A stretch of 53,826 bases of DNA from Anaerolineales bacterium (GCA_026928255.1 JAIXKJ010000008.1:1110298-1164123); one strand, 5' to 3'; shown: positions 28,752-38,126, numbered from the stretch's first letter. The notes: generated by a model from the letters alone, not told the origin. Translations and numbers: made by a program.

Positions 28752-29121
28752 CAATATCATAAAAATGTTGACGAGGACGAGTACGTTTCAAAGCGATTTT
28801 CAGAGAGCCGAGCGGAAGACGGTGCGAGCGAGGCAAAAGCGCGGAAGCCGAATGGACCTTCGAGTTGCGAAGAGAAAGATGCGAACGTATCGAGTACCAG
28901 AGACGGGAACTGCGCCCGTTACAAAGCAGAGTTTCTTAGCGAGTGGTTAGGAACTAGCGACTAGGCGACTAGGAACTAGCAAACTGCCCGCTAGCAGACT
29001 ACAAAAGTGACGCTGGCTAACCTTCTCTGTTTCACGCAGAGAATTTTTTGTTAAGCCCTCGTCTAAATTTGGGTGGCACCGCGAGATTCCCCTCTCGTCC
29101 CTACGGACGGAGGGGATTTTA
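28752..29121 (+). promoter_or_regulatory. Tryptophan T-box leader (copy 1) controlling trpE operon
   Basis: A tRNA-sensing leader. Stem I elements: GAGGACGAGTA (28773-28783), CAGAGAGCCG, GGTGCGAGC, and the specifier region GAATGGACCTTCGAG with Trp codon TGG at 28853-28855. The T-box proper is TGGGTGGCACCGCG (29070-29083), which pairs with the uncharged tRNA acceptor end. Terminator: CCCCTCTCGTCC (29089-29100) / GGACGGAGGGG (29105-29115) then ATTTT. Uncharged tRNA-Trp should favour the antiterminator and allow trpE transcription. The region between Stem I and the T-box is expanded by a TAGGAACTAGC repeat. Confidence 0.93.
28948..28980 (+). repeat. Degenerate tandem repeat inside T-box leader
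   Basis: TAGGAACTAGC occurs at 28948-28958 and 28970-28980 (period 22), with GACTAGGCGAC between and further CTAGC/GACTA pieces to about 29001. It has no equivalent in the second T-box leader. Confidence 0.7.
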
Positions 29122-29144
29122 ATTTAAGGTTTTAAGACAATCTT

Positions 29145-29182
29145 TGTCATTTCGCAAAAGTGCTAGCGACTGAGAAATGACA
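29145..29182. repeat. Inverted repeat in trpE 5' leader
   Basis: TGTCATTTC (29145-29153) and GAAATGACA (29174-29182) are perfect 9-bp arms around a 20-nt centre. It lies between the T-box terminator and trpE, and resembles a small dispersed palindromic element. Confidence 0.65.
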
Positions 29183-29198
29183 TGAATAAGGAGAAACT

Positions 29199-30635
29199 AT
29201 GCTTCTTGAAACGCCTGCCGCTCAAACCATTGTCCGCGAAATTAGCGCGGATTTGGAAACGCCCATCAGCGTGTATATGAAATTGCGCGGAACGACTCCG
29301 TCGTTCTTGCTGGAATCTGTCGAAGGCGGCGAACGCATTGCGCGTTATTCGTTCATCGGCGTGCAGCCCAAAGCGCAATATATCCTGCGCGGCGAACAAA
29401 TTGAGATTATCGAAAATAATCAAAAGCGGACGATCCATTGCGAAGGCGACCCGACTTTATTTTTGCAAGCCGAACTCGCTCGATATCGCTTCGAGAATCA
29501 AACCAACGCGCCGCGTTTCGTCGGCGGGTTGGTCGGTTATTTGGGTTTTGAGTCGGTTCGGTTTTTTGAACCCAGCCTCAGGTCCAAGATGCGGCGCGGC
29601 AAATTGCCCGACGGCATGTATCTGCTGGCGGACACCGTCGTCGCGTTCGATCACGCGCGCCGCAGTCTGTCGTTGATTGCCAACGTGTTGGATGGCGACG
29701 TTGAATCCGCGAATCAAAAATTGGACGAAATCGAAGCGCGCATTCGTCAGCCGCTGCCGCCCGCGCTGTCGCGCGAAATTCAAAAATCAAAAACGACTTC
29801 TAATCTGACGCAAGGGCGTTTTGAGGATATGGCGCGCGACGCCCAAGCGTTGATTTTGGCGGGCGATATTTTCCAAGCCGTGCTTTCGCAGCGCTTCAGC
29901 CGCAAGAGCGCCGTCGAGCCGTTTGACGTGTATCGCGCGGCGCGGCGCGTCAACCCTTCGCCGTATATGTTCTTTTTTGATTTTGGAATCGTGGACGACG
30001 AAGCGTTGCTCATCGTCGGCTCGTCGCCCGAAATGTTTGTGCGTTTGGAAGGACGTGCCGCCTCCATCCGCCCGATAGCGGGGACTCGCCCGCGAGGGGC
30101 GGACGTCAACGCCGACGCCTTGTTGGCGCAAGAATTGCTAGCCGACCCCAAAGAACGCGCCGAGCATGTGATGTTAGTGGATTTGGCGCGCAACGATTTG
30201 GGGCGCGTCTGCGAGTACGGCACGGTCAACGTGGCGGACTTTTTCACGATTGAAAAATATTCGCATGTCATGCATATCGTTTCGCATGTGGAAGGAAAAT
30301 TGAAGCAAGGCTTAAGCGCCTTTGATTTAGTCCGCGCCGCCTTTCCGCATGGGACGGTGAGCGGCGCGCCTAAAGTGCGCGCTTTGGAAGTCATCGCCGA
30401 ACTCGAACCTGACGCGCGCGAGATTTACGCGGGCATGGTCGGTTACTTTGGCTTTGACGGCAACATGGACACTTGTTTGGCGCTTCGCACGATGGTGGCG
30501 CATGGAAAATGTTTTCACGTTCAGGCGGGCGCGGGCGTCGTCGCGGATTCCAATCCCAACGCCGAATTTCAAGAGACGGTCAACAAAGCCAAAGCGCTGT
30601 TGAAGGCGATTGAGATGGCGGAAGAGAATCAGTGA
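29199..30635 (+). CDS. trpE: Anthranilate synthase component I
   Basis: A 478-residue chorismate-using enzyme making anthranilate with glutamine-derived ammonia from the TrpG part of trpGD. The N-terminal Trp-feedback motif SFLLESVEGGERIARYSF is present. The catalytic core shows IRPIAGTRPRGADVNADALL, HVMLVDLARNDLGRV, VEKYSHVMH-like EKYSHVMHIVSHVEG, FPHGTVSGAPKVRALEVI and the C-terminal FHVQAGAGVVADSNP. AAGGAG lies 6-7 nt before the ATG. It is the first gene after T-box copy 1. Confidence 0.97.
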   Translation: MLLETPAAQTIVREISADLETPISVYMKLRGTTPSFLLESVEGGERIARYSFIGVQPKAQYILRGEQIEIIENNQKRTIHCEGDPTLFLQAELARYRFENQTNAPRFVGGLVGYLGFESVRFFEPSLRSKMRRGKLPDGMYLLADTVVAFDHARRSLSLIANVLDGDVESANQKLDEIEARIRQPLPPALSREIQKSKTTSNLTQGRFEDMARDAQALILAGDIFQAVLSQRFSRKSAVEPFDVYRAARRVNPSPYMFFFDFGIVDDEALLIVGSSPEMFVRLEGRAASIRPIAGTRPRGADVNADALLAQELLADPKERAEHVMLVDLARNDLGRVCEYGTVNVADFFTIEKYSHVMHIVSHVEGKLKQGLSAFDLVRAAFPHGTVSGAPKVRALEVIAELEPDAREIYAGMVGYFGFDGNMDTCLALRTMVAHGKCFHVQAGAGVVADSNPNAEFQETVNKAKALLKAIEMAEENQ

Positions 30636-30639
30636 GCAG

Positions 30640-30690
30640 TTATCAGTTATCAGTTTTCAGTTGACAGTTATCAGTTGGTAGTTGGCAGAT
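30640..30690 (+). repeat. Short tandem repeat CAGTTATCAGTT between trpE and trpS
   Basis: Degenerate units of CAGTTATCAGTT / CAGTTTTCAGTTGACAGTT run through the 78-bp gap. A related CAGTAATCAG pair occurs at the trpF 3' end (about 35117-35141). Confidence 0.7.
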
Positions 30691-30713
30691 TGTGATTGCG
30701 AAAGGAAAAAAAT

Positions 30714-31763
30714 ATGACAACCAAACCTAGATTATTAACCGGCGACAGACCGACGGGCAGATTGCATCTCGGACATTACGTCGGCTCGCTAGCCAACCGC
30801 GTGCGTTTGCAATATCAATACGAATCGTTTTTTATCATCGCGGATTTGCACACGCTGACGACGAAGCCCGAACCGAATTACATTAAAGAAATTCCGACCT
30901 TCATCCGCGAGACGGTGTTGGATTATCTTTCCGTCGGCATTGATCCCGAAGTCAGCGCGATTTTTGTGCAATCGGCGATTCCTGAAACGTATCAGTTAAA
31001 TCTGCTGTTTGAAATGCTCGTTACCGTTCCGCGTTTGGAGCGAATCCCCTCGCTCAAAGATATGGCGCGGGACGCGAACATGGACACCATGCCTTTCGGC
31101 TTGTTGGGTTATCCCGTTTTGCAGGCGGTGGACATTTTGCTTCCGCGCGCGAACGTCGTCCCCGTTGGGCGCGATAACCAATCGCACGTCGAGTTGGCGC
31201 GCGAGATTGCGCGGAAATTCAACAATTTATACGGCGACGTTTTCCCCGAACCTGAAGCGGTCATCGGCGACGTGCCGCTGTTGGTCGGCACGGACGGTCA
31301 AAGCAAGATGAGCAAGTCGCTGGGCAATGCGATTTATTTGTCGGACGACGCGCAAACGGTGGATGAAAAAGTCCGCGCGATGTACACCGACCCAAAACGC
31401 CTCCGCGCTACGGACCCTGGAACGGTGGAAGGCAACCCCGTGTTTATCTACCACGACGCATTTAACCCGTCCAAAGCCGAAGTGGACGATTTGAAAGAAC
31501 GCTATCGTCAAGGCAAAGTCGGCGACGTGGAAGTGAAGAAAAAACTTGCGATTGCGATTAATAACTTCCTCGAACCGATCCGCGAGAAACGCGCTTACTT
31601 CTTGGCGCACCCGACCCTCCCCAACGACGCGCTGGCAAACGGAATTAAGCGCGTGCAAGCGGAAGCGAAATCCACGATGGAACTTGTCCGCGAGAAGACG
31701 GGCTTGGGCTACTCGTCCAATTTCTTCGCCGACGAAGTGGATATTTTCGGAGAATACGATTAA
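30714..31763 (+). CDS. trpS: Tryptophan-tRNA ligase
   Basis: A 349-residue class I synthetase charging tRNA-Trp. The HIGH-equivalent is [13 protein letters not shown], the KMSKS motif [36 protein letters not shown] and [22 protein letters not shown] are typical. Start ATG 30714 follows AAAGG. It is located between trpE and trpGD, so it is under the same tRNA-Trp-sensing T-box as the biosynthetic genes: low charging would raise both the synthetase and its substrate supply. Confidence 0.97.
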   Translation: MTTKPRLLTGDRPTGRLHLGHYVGSLANRVRLQYQYESFFIIADLHTLTTKPEPNYIKEIPTFIRETVLDYLSVGIDPEVSAIFVQSAIPETYQLNLLFEMLVTVPRLERIPSLKDMARDANMDTMPFGLLGYPVLQAVDILLPRANVVPVGRDNQSHVELAREIARKFNNLYGDVFPEPEAVIGDVPLLVGTDGQSKMSKSLGNAIYLSDDAQTVDEKVRAMYTDPKRLRATDPGTVEGNPVFIYHDAFNPSKAEVDDLKERYRQGKVGDVEVKKKLAIAINNFLEPIREKRAYFLAHPTLPNDALANGIKRVQAEAKSTMELVREKTGLGYSSNFFADEVDIFGEYD

Positions 31764-31768
31764 GAAAT

Positions 31769-31882
31769 TGTCGTTGCGAGTCGCGCTCTTGTTTTTTGCG
31801 GCGAAGCAACCTCCTAATAATAAGCACACGGTTGTTTCAGGAAGATTGCTTCGTCGTTGCTTCGCAACTTCTCGCAATGACA
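31769..31882. repeat. Dispersed palindromic element with terminal inverted repeats
   Basis: Left end TGTCGTTGCGAG (31769-31780), right end CTCGCAATGACA (31871-31882), 11 of 12 positions inverted-complementary. Inner GCGAAGCAACCTCC / GGAAGATTGCTTCG also pair. It fills nearly the whole gap between trpS and trpGD. A related element is at 51418-51513. Confidence 0.8.
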
Positions 31883-31899
31883 TTTGAAATGGAGATTTT

Positions 31900-33516
31900 A
31901 TGCTTGTATTAATTGACAACTACGATTCGTTTACTTATAACCTCGTCCAATACTTTGGCGAACTCGGCGCGGACGTAAAAGTCTTTCGCAACGACCAAAC
32001 GACGGTGAATCAAATCGCGGCGTTGAAGCCGACGCATTTGGTCATTTCGCCGGGTCCGGGCGAGCCGCTCAAAGACGACGGCATTTCGTCCGCCGCGTTG
32101 CAACACTTCACGGGCAAGATTCCCGTTTTGGGCGTTTGCTTAGGTCATCAGTGTTTAGGATCAATTTTCGGCGGGGAAGTGGCGCGCGCGCCGCGTCTCA
32201 TGCACGGCAAAACGTCGCCGATTCAACATAACGGGCAAGGCATCTTCAAAGACGTTCCGTCGCCGTTTGAAGCCATGCGCTATCACTCGTTGATTTTGAG
32301 CGGCGCAATTCCGGACGAATTGGAAGTTACCGCCGTTACGCCCGACGAAGAAGTGATGGGACTGAAACATAAGGAACACCAAACGTACGGCGTGCAGTTT
32401 CATCCCGAATCGATTTTGACCGAGCATGGCAAACAAATTCTGAAAAATTTTTTGGATTTGAATCCGCTTGTTCCGAAAGAAGAGAACGCCATGCTCAAAC
32501 CGTTTATCGCAAAAACTATCAACCGCGCGGATTTAACTTCCGCCGAAGCCGAAGAGGCGATGAATATTATTATGGGCGGCAACGCGACGCAAGCGCAAAT
32601 TGGTTCGTACTTAACCGCGCTGCGGATGAAAGGCGAAACGATTGACGAAATTGTCGGCTCGGTGCGCGCCATGCGCGAGAACTCGGTAAAAGTTAACGTA
32701 AACGCCGACGAAGCGCTGTACGACATCGTCGGCACGGGCGGCGACGGGGCGCACACCTTTAACATCTCGACCGCCGCCGCTTTTGTTTTGGCGGGCGCGG
32801 GCAAGAAGGTTGCCAAGCATGGCAACCGCGCCGCGTCTTCGCATTGCGGTTCGGCGGACGTGCTTTCCGCGTTGGGCGTCAGCCTTGAATTAACGCCCGA
32901 ACAAATTGCGCGCGCCATCGAAGAAATCGGCATCGGTTTTATGTTCGCCGCGAAATTTCACCCCGCCATGAAACACGCCGTCGCGCCGCGCAAGGAAATC
33001 GGTCAGCGCACCATCTTCAACATTTTAGGTCCGCTGACCAACCCCGCCAACGCCAACATTCAACTGACGGGCGTTTTTGACGCCAGCCTCACCGAGCCGC
33101 TGGCGCAAGTGTTGAAGGAACTCGGCTCGAAAGCCGCGCTGGTGATTCACGGCGCGAATCACCTCGACGAACTGAACACGACGGGCAGCAACAAAATCAG
33201 CCACCTCAAAAACGGCGAGATAACCACTTACGAATTGCACCCGCGCGATTTGGGGCTGGCTATGTCCGCTGTGGAAGATTTGCGCGGCGGTACGCCCGAC
33301 GAAGCGGCGCAGATGATGCGCGCGCTGTTTTCTGGTCAACTGTGCGGCGCGCGCCGCGACGCGGTTCTGCTTAACGCCGCCGCCGCCCTTGCCGCCGAAA
33401 GCGGCGATTTCAAATCCGCGTTTGACCAAGCCGCGTCCGCGCTGGATAGCGGCGCCGCCCTCGCCAAACTTAACGCGCTGGTTGAGTTCAGCCAATCAGT
33501 TCAGCTGTCCGTTTGA
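31900..33516 (+). CDS. trpGD: Fused anthranilate synthase component II / anthranilate phosphoribosyltransferase
   Basis: A 538-residue bifunctional enzyme. Residues 1-190 are the glutamine amidotransferase: [14 protein letters not shown], nucleophile in [15 protein letters not shown], and the His/Glu pair in [15 protein letters not shown]. After a short linker, residues about 200-538 are the phosphoribosyltransferase: [73 protein letters not shown]. The fusion resembles enterobacterial TrpGD in layout. GGAG lies 6 nt before the ATG. The 3' end lies in a 65-bp-spaced direct repeat. Confidence 0.97.
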   Translation: MLVLIDNYDSFTYNLVQYFGELGADVKVFRNDQTTVNQIAALKPTHLVISPGPGEPLKDDGISSAALQHFTGKIPVLGVCLGHQCLGSIFGGEVARAPRLMHGKTSPIQHNGQGIFKDVPSPFEAMRYHSLILSGAIPDELEVTAVTPDEEVMGLKHKEHQTYGVQFHPESILTEHGKQILKNFLDLNPLVPKEENAMLKPFIAKTINRADLTSAEAEEAMNIIMGGNATQAQIGSYLTALRMKGETIDEIVGSVRAMRENSVKVNVNADEALYDIVGTGGDGAHTFNISTAAAFVLAGAGKKVAKHGNRAASSHCGSADVLSALGVSLELTPEQIARAIEEIGIGFMFAAKFHPAMKHAVAPRKEIGQRTIFNILGPLTNPANANIQLTGVFDASLTEPLAQVLKELGSKAALVIHGANHLDELNTTGSNKISHLKNGEITTYELHPRDLGLAMSAVEDLRGGTPDEAAQMMRALFSGQLCGARRDAVLLNAAAALAAESGDFKSAFDQAASALDSGAALAKLNALVEFSQSVQLSV

Positions 33517-33610
33517 ATCCGTGAATCTGTTATAAAGTCCGTTTACAAAAATTGCCGAAAGCACATCTTCCGTCCGTTTGAATCCGTGAATCCGTTACAG
33601 AGTCCGTTTA
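33507..33610 (+). repeat. Direct repeat pair spanning the trpGD-trpC junction
   Basis: A 39-bp unit, GTCCGTTTGAATCCGTGAAT..., occurs at 33507-33545 and again at 33572-33610 with about three differences. The first copy contains the trpGD stop; the second ends on the A of the trpC ATG. Confidence 0.85.
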
Positions 33611-34494
33611 TGAACATTCTTGAAAAAATCATCGCTCAAAAAAAATTGGAAGTTGCGACGCTCGACGCCCAAGCCTTGCGCCGCGCCGCCGAAGAGAGTC
33701 CAACGCCGCGAGATTTTCTGGCAGCCCTCGCCCCAACCCCTCTCCCATTGGAAGAGGGACAAAGAGCAATGCGCCGCAGACTCCGCCCGAGCTTGATCGC
33801 CGAACTGAAACGGGCGTCGCCCTCGAAGGGAATCCTCGCCCCGCAACTTGACCTGTTTCAAGCGGCGGAAATTTACGCCGAAAACGGCGCGTCTGCGGTT
33901 TCAGTGTTGACCGACGAAAAATTTTTCATGGGCAGTCTGGATACGTTGCGCCGCTTGCGAAGCGCCGCTTATCCACTGCCATTACTGCGAAAAGATTTCA
34001 TCATCAGCGAAACGCAGATTTACGAATCGCGCGTTCACGGCGCGGACGCGATTCTGCTCATCGCCGCCGCCTTGCCCGACGACGCCCTATTCGCCGATTT
34101 GCACGCCTGCGCTTTGGCGCTCGGTTTGACCGTTCTAGTCGAAACGCACGACGAAGCCGAAGTCGAACGCGCCTTGCAATTGCGCGACGTGAAATTAATT
34201 GGAATCAACAACCGCAATTTAGCCACATTTGACGTAACGCTTGCAACGACGGAAAAACTCCGCCCGTTGATTCCGCCCGAAATTACGGTTGTCGCCGAAA
34301 GCGGAATTTTCTCCGCCGCCGACGTCGAGCGCTTGGCTCAAGCGAATGTGGACGCGATTTTGGTCGGCGAAGCGTTGGTCGTCGCGGACGATATTCCCGC
34401 GAAGGTGCGAGAACTCAGTAGTGTCACTCTGAGCGGAGCGAAGAGTCTCCGCCACGGCGAGCAAGATTCTTCGCCGCTACGCGGCTCAGAATGA
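33610..34494 (+). CDS. trpC: Indole-3-glycerol phosphate synthase with repeat-derived insertions
   Basis: A 294-residue TIM barrel, longer than the usual ~260. Family motifs: MNILEKIIAQKKLEV, PSLIAELKRASPSKG, SVLTDEKFFMGS, PLLRKDFIISETQIYESR, LVETHDEAEVERAL, IGINNRNLATFDV and VVAESGIFSAADV. Two stretches do not belong to the family: residues about 41-54 (APTPLPLEEGQRAM), encoded by a CCCTCTCCC-type palindrome, and the last ~24 residues (SVTLSGAKSL...RGSE), encoded by an inverted-repeat element that also supplies the stop codon. All catalytic segments remain in frame. No strong ribosome-binding site precedes ATG 33610. Confidence 0.93.
   Translation: MNILEKIIAQKKLEVATLDAQALRRAAEESPTPRDFLAALAPTPLPLEEGQRAMRRRLRPSLIAELKRASPSKGILAPQLDLFQAAEIYAENGASAVSVLTDEKFFMGSLDTLRRLRSAAYPLPLLRKDFIISETQIYESRVHGADAILLIAAALPDDALFADLHACALALGLTVLVETHDEAEVERALQLRDVKLIGINNRNLATFDVTLATTEKLRPLIPPEITVVAESGIFSAADVERLAQANVDAILVGEALVVADDIPAKVRELSSVTLSGAKSLRHGEQDSSPLRGSE
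33727..33765. repeat. Palindromic repeat inserted in frame inside trpC
   Basis: CCCTCGCCCCAACCCCTCTCC followed by ATTGGAAGAGGGA; arms CCCTCT / AGAGGG around a short centre. It adds about 12-14 residues between the N-terminal helix and the first barrel strand of TrpC. Confidence 0.7.
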
Positions 34495-34496
34495 CA
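34422..34496. repeat. Inverted-repeat element forming the trpC 3' end
   Basis: Left end TGTCACTCTGAGC (34422-34434), right end GCTCAGAATGACA (34484-34496), 12 of 13 positions complementary. The 75-bp element encodes the last ~24 residues of TrpC and its TGA stop, and ends 10 nt before trpF. Confidence 0.8.
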
Positions 34497-34506
34497 TGGT
34501 TGTAAG

Positions 34507-35136
34507 ATGACCCAAATCAAAATCTGCGGAATTACGAATCTCCCTGACGCGCTCGCCGCCGTTGAAGCGGGCGCGGATATGCTGGGATTCAACTTTTATC
34601 TCAAAAGCCCAAGATATATTGAAAAAAATATTTGCGCTGAAATTTCATCCGTTTTGAAGAAGGAATTTCCGCAAATAAAATTGATCGGCGTGTTTGTCAA
34701 TGCGTTAGCGGATGAAGTCAAGAATATTTTGGATGCTTGTTCATTGGATTTCGCTCAATTGCATGGCGATGAAACATTTGAAATGTTGAATGAATTAAAT
34801 GAGAAAGCGTTCAAAGCATTTCGCGGAAAAATGGATGAAAAGTTGATTGTCAAAAATGAGCCTGCTTTTTTGCTTGACGCGCAAGTGAAAGATATGTATG
34901 GCGGAAGCGGAGTCAAAGCAGATTGGAATGTTGCAAGCGAATTAGCGAAGCAATATAAATTTTTATTAGCAGGCGGATTGAATTCAGAAAACGTCGCGGC
35001 GTCGATCGCGCAAGTCAAACCTTGGGGCGTGGACGCGGCTTCGGGCGTTGAGTCCGCTGCGGGGAAGAAAGACGCGCAAAAGATGCGCGAGTTTGTTCGG
35101 GCGGTTCGGTCCGTTCCAGTAATCAGCGAACAGTAA
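34507..35136 (+). CDS. trpF: Phosphoribosylanthranilate isomerase
   Basis: A 209-residue TIM barrel converting phosphoribosylanthranilate to CdRP. The catalytic Cys is in [13 protein letters not shown], catalytic Asp in [18 protein letters not shown] region; [45 protein letters not shown] and [15 protein letters not shown] are canonical. Codon choice is visibly more A/T-rich than in trpC or trpB, especially over residues 35-160. The C-terminal VPVISEQ is coded by a CAGTAATCAG repeat. No clear Shine-Dalgarno precedes the ATG. Confidence 0.94.
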   Translation: MTQIKICGITNLPDALAAVEAGADMLGFNFYLKSPRYIEKNICAEISSVLKKEFPQIKLIGVFVNALADEVKNILDACSLDFAQLHGDETFEMLNELNEKAFKAFRGKMDEKLIVKNEPAFLLDAQVKDMYGGSGVKADWNVASELAKQYKFLLAGGLNSENVAASIAQVKPWGVDAASGVESAAGKKDAQKMREFVRAVRSVPVISEQ

Positions 35137-35147
35137 TCAGGAGCGTT

Positions 35148-36341
35148 ATGTCAACTTTATTAAATCCAAAATTTGGAAAGTACGGCGGGCAGTTTGTGCC
35201 AGAGACGCTGATGCCCGCGTTGATTGAATTGGAAGAGGCGTTTGTCGCGGCGCGCGCGGACGGCGAATTTCAAAAAGAGTTTAACCGACTGCTGGCGACC
35301 TTCGTCGGCAGGCCGACGCCGTTAACGTATGCAAAACGACTCTCCGAAAAATTGGGCGGCGCGCAAATTTATTTGAAGCGCGAAGACTTGGCGCACACGG
35401 GCGCGCATAAAATCAACAACGCGCTTGGGCAAGCGCTGCTGGTTAAGCGCATGGGTAAAAAGCGCGTCATCGCTGAAACGGGAGCCGGGCAGCATGGCGT
35501 CGCGTCTGCGACGGCGGCGGCGCTGTTGGGCTTGGAATGCGTCGTCTACATGGGCGCGGTGGACATTGCGCGTCAAGAGCCGAACGTCTTTCGTATGAGA
35601 TTATTGGGCGCGGACGTTCGCCCCGTGAACTCTGGAACGAAGACGCTGAAAGACGCCATCAACGAAGCCATCCGCGATTGGGTAACCAACGTGCGCGACA
35701 CGCATTACCTGCTTGGTTCGGCGCTCGGTCCGCATCCTTACCCGACGATGGTGCGCGAATTTCAATCAGTAATTGGGACGGAAGCCCGCGAACAAATTTT
35801 GTTGGAAGTCGGGCGCTTGCCCGACGCGGTCGTCGCTTGCGTCGGCGGCGGCTCAAACGCGATTGGAATTTTCAGCGGATTTGTGGACGACGCGCAAGTC
35901 GAGTTGATCGGCGTGGAAGCGGGCGGCGGCGGAATCGAATCGGGCAAACACGCGGCGCGCTTCGGCGACTCGTCGAAAGGACGCGTCGGCGTGATTCACG
36001 GAACGCGCACGTATGTCTTGCAGGATGAAGACGGTCAGATTGCCGAAACGCATTCCGTGTCGGCGGGGTTGGATTACGCGGCGGTTGGTCCCGAGCACGC
36101 GCTGCTGCGAGACAGCGAACGCGCCTTTTACACGTCCGCGACGGACGCCGAAGCGTTGAGCGCTTTTCAGATGTTGTGCCACGCCGAAGGAATTATCCCC
36201 GCGTTGGAATCGTCGCACGCGCTGGCGGAGGTCGTCAAGCGCGCGCCGCAAATGCGGCCGGACGAAATCCTTTTGGTCAACGTCTCGGGGCGCGGCGATA
36301 AAGACTTGAACACGATCATGCAAAAAATGGACGAGGAATAA
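35148..36341 (+). CDS. trpB: Tryptophan synthase beta chain (TrpB1 type)
   Basis: A 397-residue PLP enzyme that makes Trp from indole and serine. The Lys forming the Schiff base is in [50 protein letters not shown] (phosphate loop) and the C-terminal [14 protein letters not shown] are typical. The TrpA-contact COMM domain is present. It is followed 2 nt later by trpA, so the pair likely forms the normal alpha2beta2 complex. AGGAGCG lies just before the ATG. Confidence 0.97.
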   Translation: MSTLLNPKFGKYGGQFVPETLMPALIELEEAFVAARADGEFQKEFNRLLATFVGRPTPLTYAKRLSEKLGGAQIYLKREDLAHTGAHKINNALGQALLVKRMGKKRVIAETGAGQHGVASATAAALLGLECVVYMGAVDIARQEPNVFRMRLLGADVRPVNSGTKTLKDAINEAIRDWVTNVRDTHYLLGSALGPHPYPTMVREFQSVIGTEAREQILLEVGRLPDAVVACVGGGSNAIGIFSGFVDDAQVELIGVEAGGGGIESGKHAARFGDSSKGRVGVIHGTRTYVLQDEDGQIAETHSVSAGLDYAAVGPEHALLRDSERAFYTSATDAEALSAFQMLCHAEGIIPALESSHALAEVVKRAPQMRPDEILLVNVSGRGDKDLNTIMQKMDEE

Positions 36342-36343
36342 AA

Positions 36344-37123
36344 ATGAAAAATCGAATTGAAGAAGCCTTCAAAAATAAACCGATTTTTATGCCGTACTTT
36401 CCGTTGGGTTATCCAGATTTGCAAACGTCGGTGGACGTGATCGAAGCGCTCGCCAAAAACGGCGCGGACTTGATCGAAGTCGGGCTGTCTTTCTCCGACC
36501 CGCTCGCGGACGGACCCGTGATTCAGCAGGCGACGCAAACCGCGCTGGAAAAGGGGATTACGGTCAAGAAGGCGCTGGCGGCGCTGAAAGAATTGCGCGC
36601 GCGCGGCGTAAATATTCCGCTGATTTTGATGGGCTATTACAACCCGATGTTGGCGTACGGGCTGGAAGATTTTGTCCGCGACGCGGCGCAGGCTGGCGCG
36701 GACGGATTCATCGTCCCCGATTTGCCGATTGAAGAGGCGGACGAATTTGAATCCGTCATTGGCGATTTGCCATTAATCCGCATGGTCGCTCCGACTTCGT
36801 CGCCCGAACGAATGGAAAAGATTGCGCGAGAGGCAAAAGGTTTTATTTATCTGGTTTCGGTAACGGGAATTACGGGCGAAAGAAAATCCATTGCGGAAGG
36901 GCTATCCGATTTAATCGCCAGTGTCCGCGAGCATACGGACGTTCCGGTCTGCGTTGGCTTTGGCATCGGCTCTCCCGAACAAGCCCGAGAAGTAGGCAAA
37001 ATCGCGGACGGAGTCATCGTCGGCACGGCTTGCGTTCGGGCGGTGGGAAGCGCCCAAAGTCCGGTTGAGGCGGCGCGGCGCTTTGCGGCGGAGTTTAAAG
37101 ATGGGTTGACGAGAGGACGATGA
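36344..37123 (+). CDS. trpA: Tryptophan synthase alpha chain
   Basis: A 259-residue TIM barrel that cleaves indole-3-glycerol phosphate. Catalytic Glu is in DLIEVGLSFSDPLADGPVIQ and Asp in DGFIVPDLPIEEADEF; LILMGYYNPMLAYG, FIYLVSVTGITGERKSI and CVGFGIGSPEQA are canonical. It is the last gene of the trp operon. Its TGA is only 1 nt from the stop of the convergent restriction endonuclease gene, leaving no room for a terminator. Confidence 0.97.
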   Translation: MKNRIEEAFKNKPIFMPYFPLGYPDLQTSVDVIEALAKNGADLIEVGLSFSDPLADGPVIQQATQTALEKGITVKKALAALKELRARGVNIPLILMGYYNPMLAYGLEDFVRDAAQAGADGFIVPDLPIEEADEFESVIGDLPLIRMVAPTSSPERMEKIAREAKGFIYLVSVTGITGERKSIAEGLSDLIASVREHTDVPVCVGFGIGSPEQAREVGKIADGVIVGTACVRAVGSAQSPVEAARRFAAEFKDGLTRGR

Positions 37124-37124
37124 T

Positions 37125-38126
37125 CTATAGTGATAGAAATAGTTTTTTTGAGGGCTTCCAATTTTTGGCAAGGGAATCTGCCTTTTCAAGCCAGCGGCGA
37201 ATTCTTTGCTCTGGTCTAACGGACTCTCCCCAATATTCTACAAATAGCGCGTCATCCATTCGAAGCGCTGCCTCTTTCATCTCGTTTTCTATTAATTTCA
37301 AGGCGCGTTCAATATAGAGACCGCCAGCATCATCATTCTCTGGATTCGCAACGCTCCCAGCAGAGAAAAGATCTCGCGCTTGATGAGCGATAACTCCATG
37401 ATATGTCAGCAAATAGAGAACTACGTCATTATATTTATTTCTAGAACGACTTGACGCGACAATTCCAGGGCAAAGCAAAACGGCTTCAGCGCGAAGGCGC
37501 TTTTTTTCTTTTAGGGAAAGGCTCGTATAAAGCCGCGCTTGAATCGGCAGGGAATGTTCGGCGTCAGGCGTGTCTTCTAGCCACCATAATCTTTCGCCCT
37601 CATTCAGCCGTGAGCGAGCGTATGCGCGGATATGACGCATTTTTTCTTCCATTGGAAGATGACGAAATTCATCATAGGTAATCTTCATTAAGTCGAACAA
37701 CGAACGGTTGGCGAAAAGTTCGACCTCAAAACGCGGCACATGAGAGGTGCGGACGTGAATAACGCTTTGCTCATAATCTCCCCAACAGACTTCGGGGTTG
37801 CCGCCCATTTTTCCAAAAACCAAGTAAACCTTTTCGACTTCTTCTATGCGATTGGTTTCCAATACGCTATTTGCCACGCTTCGCCATGTATCATTCAAAG
37901 TAAATTTGACCTCGACTCCAAATTGCCCAATTGCAATATCTGGAAATGCTTGCGGATGAGGATCCGTGCTAATTGAGATTGATGGGTCGCTTTTTAGAGA
38001 TTCGCGCAAAACATCGCGGACGCGATTTTCAAATTGATCTGCTTTTTGAAAGGTTTTTATTTTGGCTTCGTCAGTGAGTTTTTTACAGACAGTATCAAGT
38101 ATTTGTTCAAATTCTGTCTGATTCAT
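37125..38126 (-). CDS. Type II restriction endonuclease (PD-(D/E)XK)
   Basis: A 333-residue protein paired with a C5 methyltransferase. Near residues 60-75 the sequence AFPDIAIGQFGVEVKFT gives PD-x9-ExK, the nuclease active site. The rest (DTWRSVANSVLETNRI, AYARSRLNEGERLWWLED) is not assignable to a known specificity. Its ATG shares one base with the methyltransferase stop (TAATG). Base composition is lower in GC than the trp genes. It is antisense and flush to trpA. Name and recognition site are unknown. Confidence 0.78.
   Translation of the reverse strand: MNQTEFEQILDTVCKKLTDEAKIKTFQKADQFENRVRDVLRESLKSDPSISISTDPHPQAFPDIAIGQFGVEVKFTLNDTWRSVANSVLETNRIEEVEKVYLVFGKMGGNPEVCWGDYEQSVIHVRTSHVPRFEVELFANRSLFDLMKITYDEFRHLPMEEKMRHIRAYARSRLNEGERLWWLEDTPDAEHSLPIQARLYTSLSLKEKKRLRAEAVLLCPGIVASSRSRNKYNDVVLYLLTYHGVIAHQARDLFSAGSVANPENDDAGGLYIERALKLIENEMKEAALRMDDALFVEYWGESVRPEQRIRRWLEKADSLAKNWKPSKKLFLSL

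Noticed and set aside
28717..28950. A 77-codon open frame in the T-box leader
   Set aside because: It is covered by the conserved T-box RNA and begins at the promoter itself.
28953..29001. CRISPR-like array from the TAGGAACTAGC units
   Set aside because: Only two exact units with irregular 11-nt spacing and no cas genes.
33508..33535. GTTTGAATCC as a tRNA T-arm
   Set aside because: No acceptor stem, anticodon arm or CCA-compatible end surrounds it; it is part of the direct repeat. No tRNA gene was found in the window.
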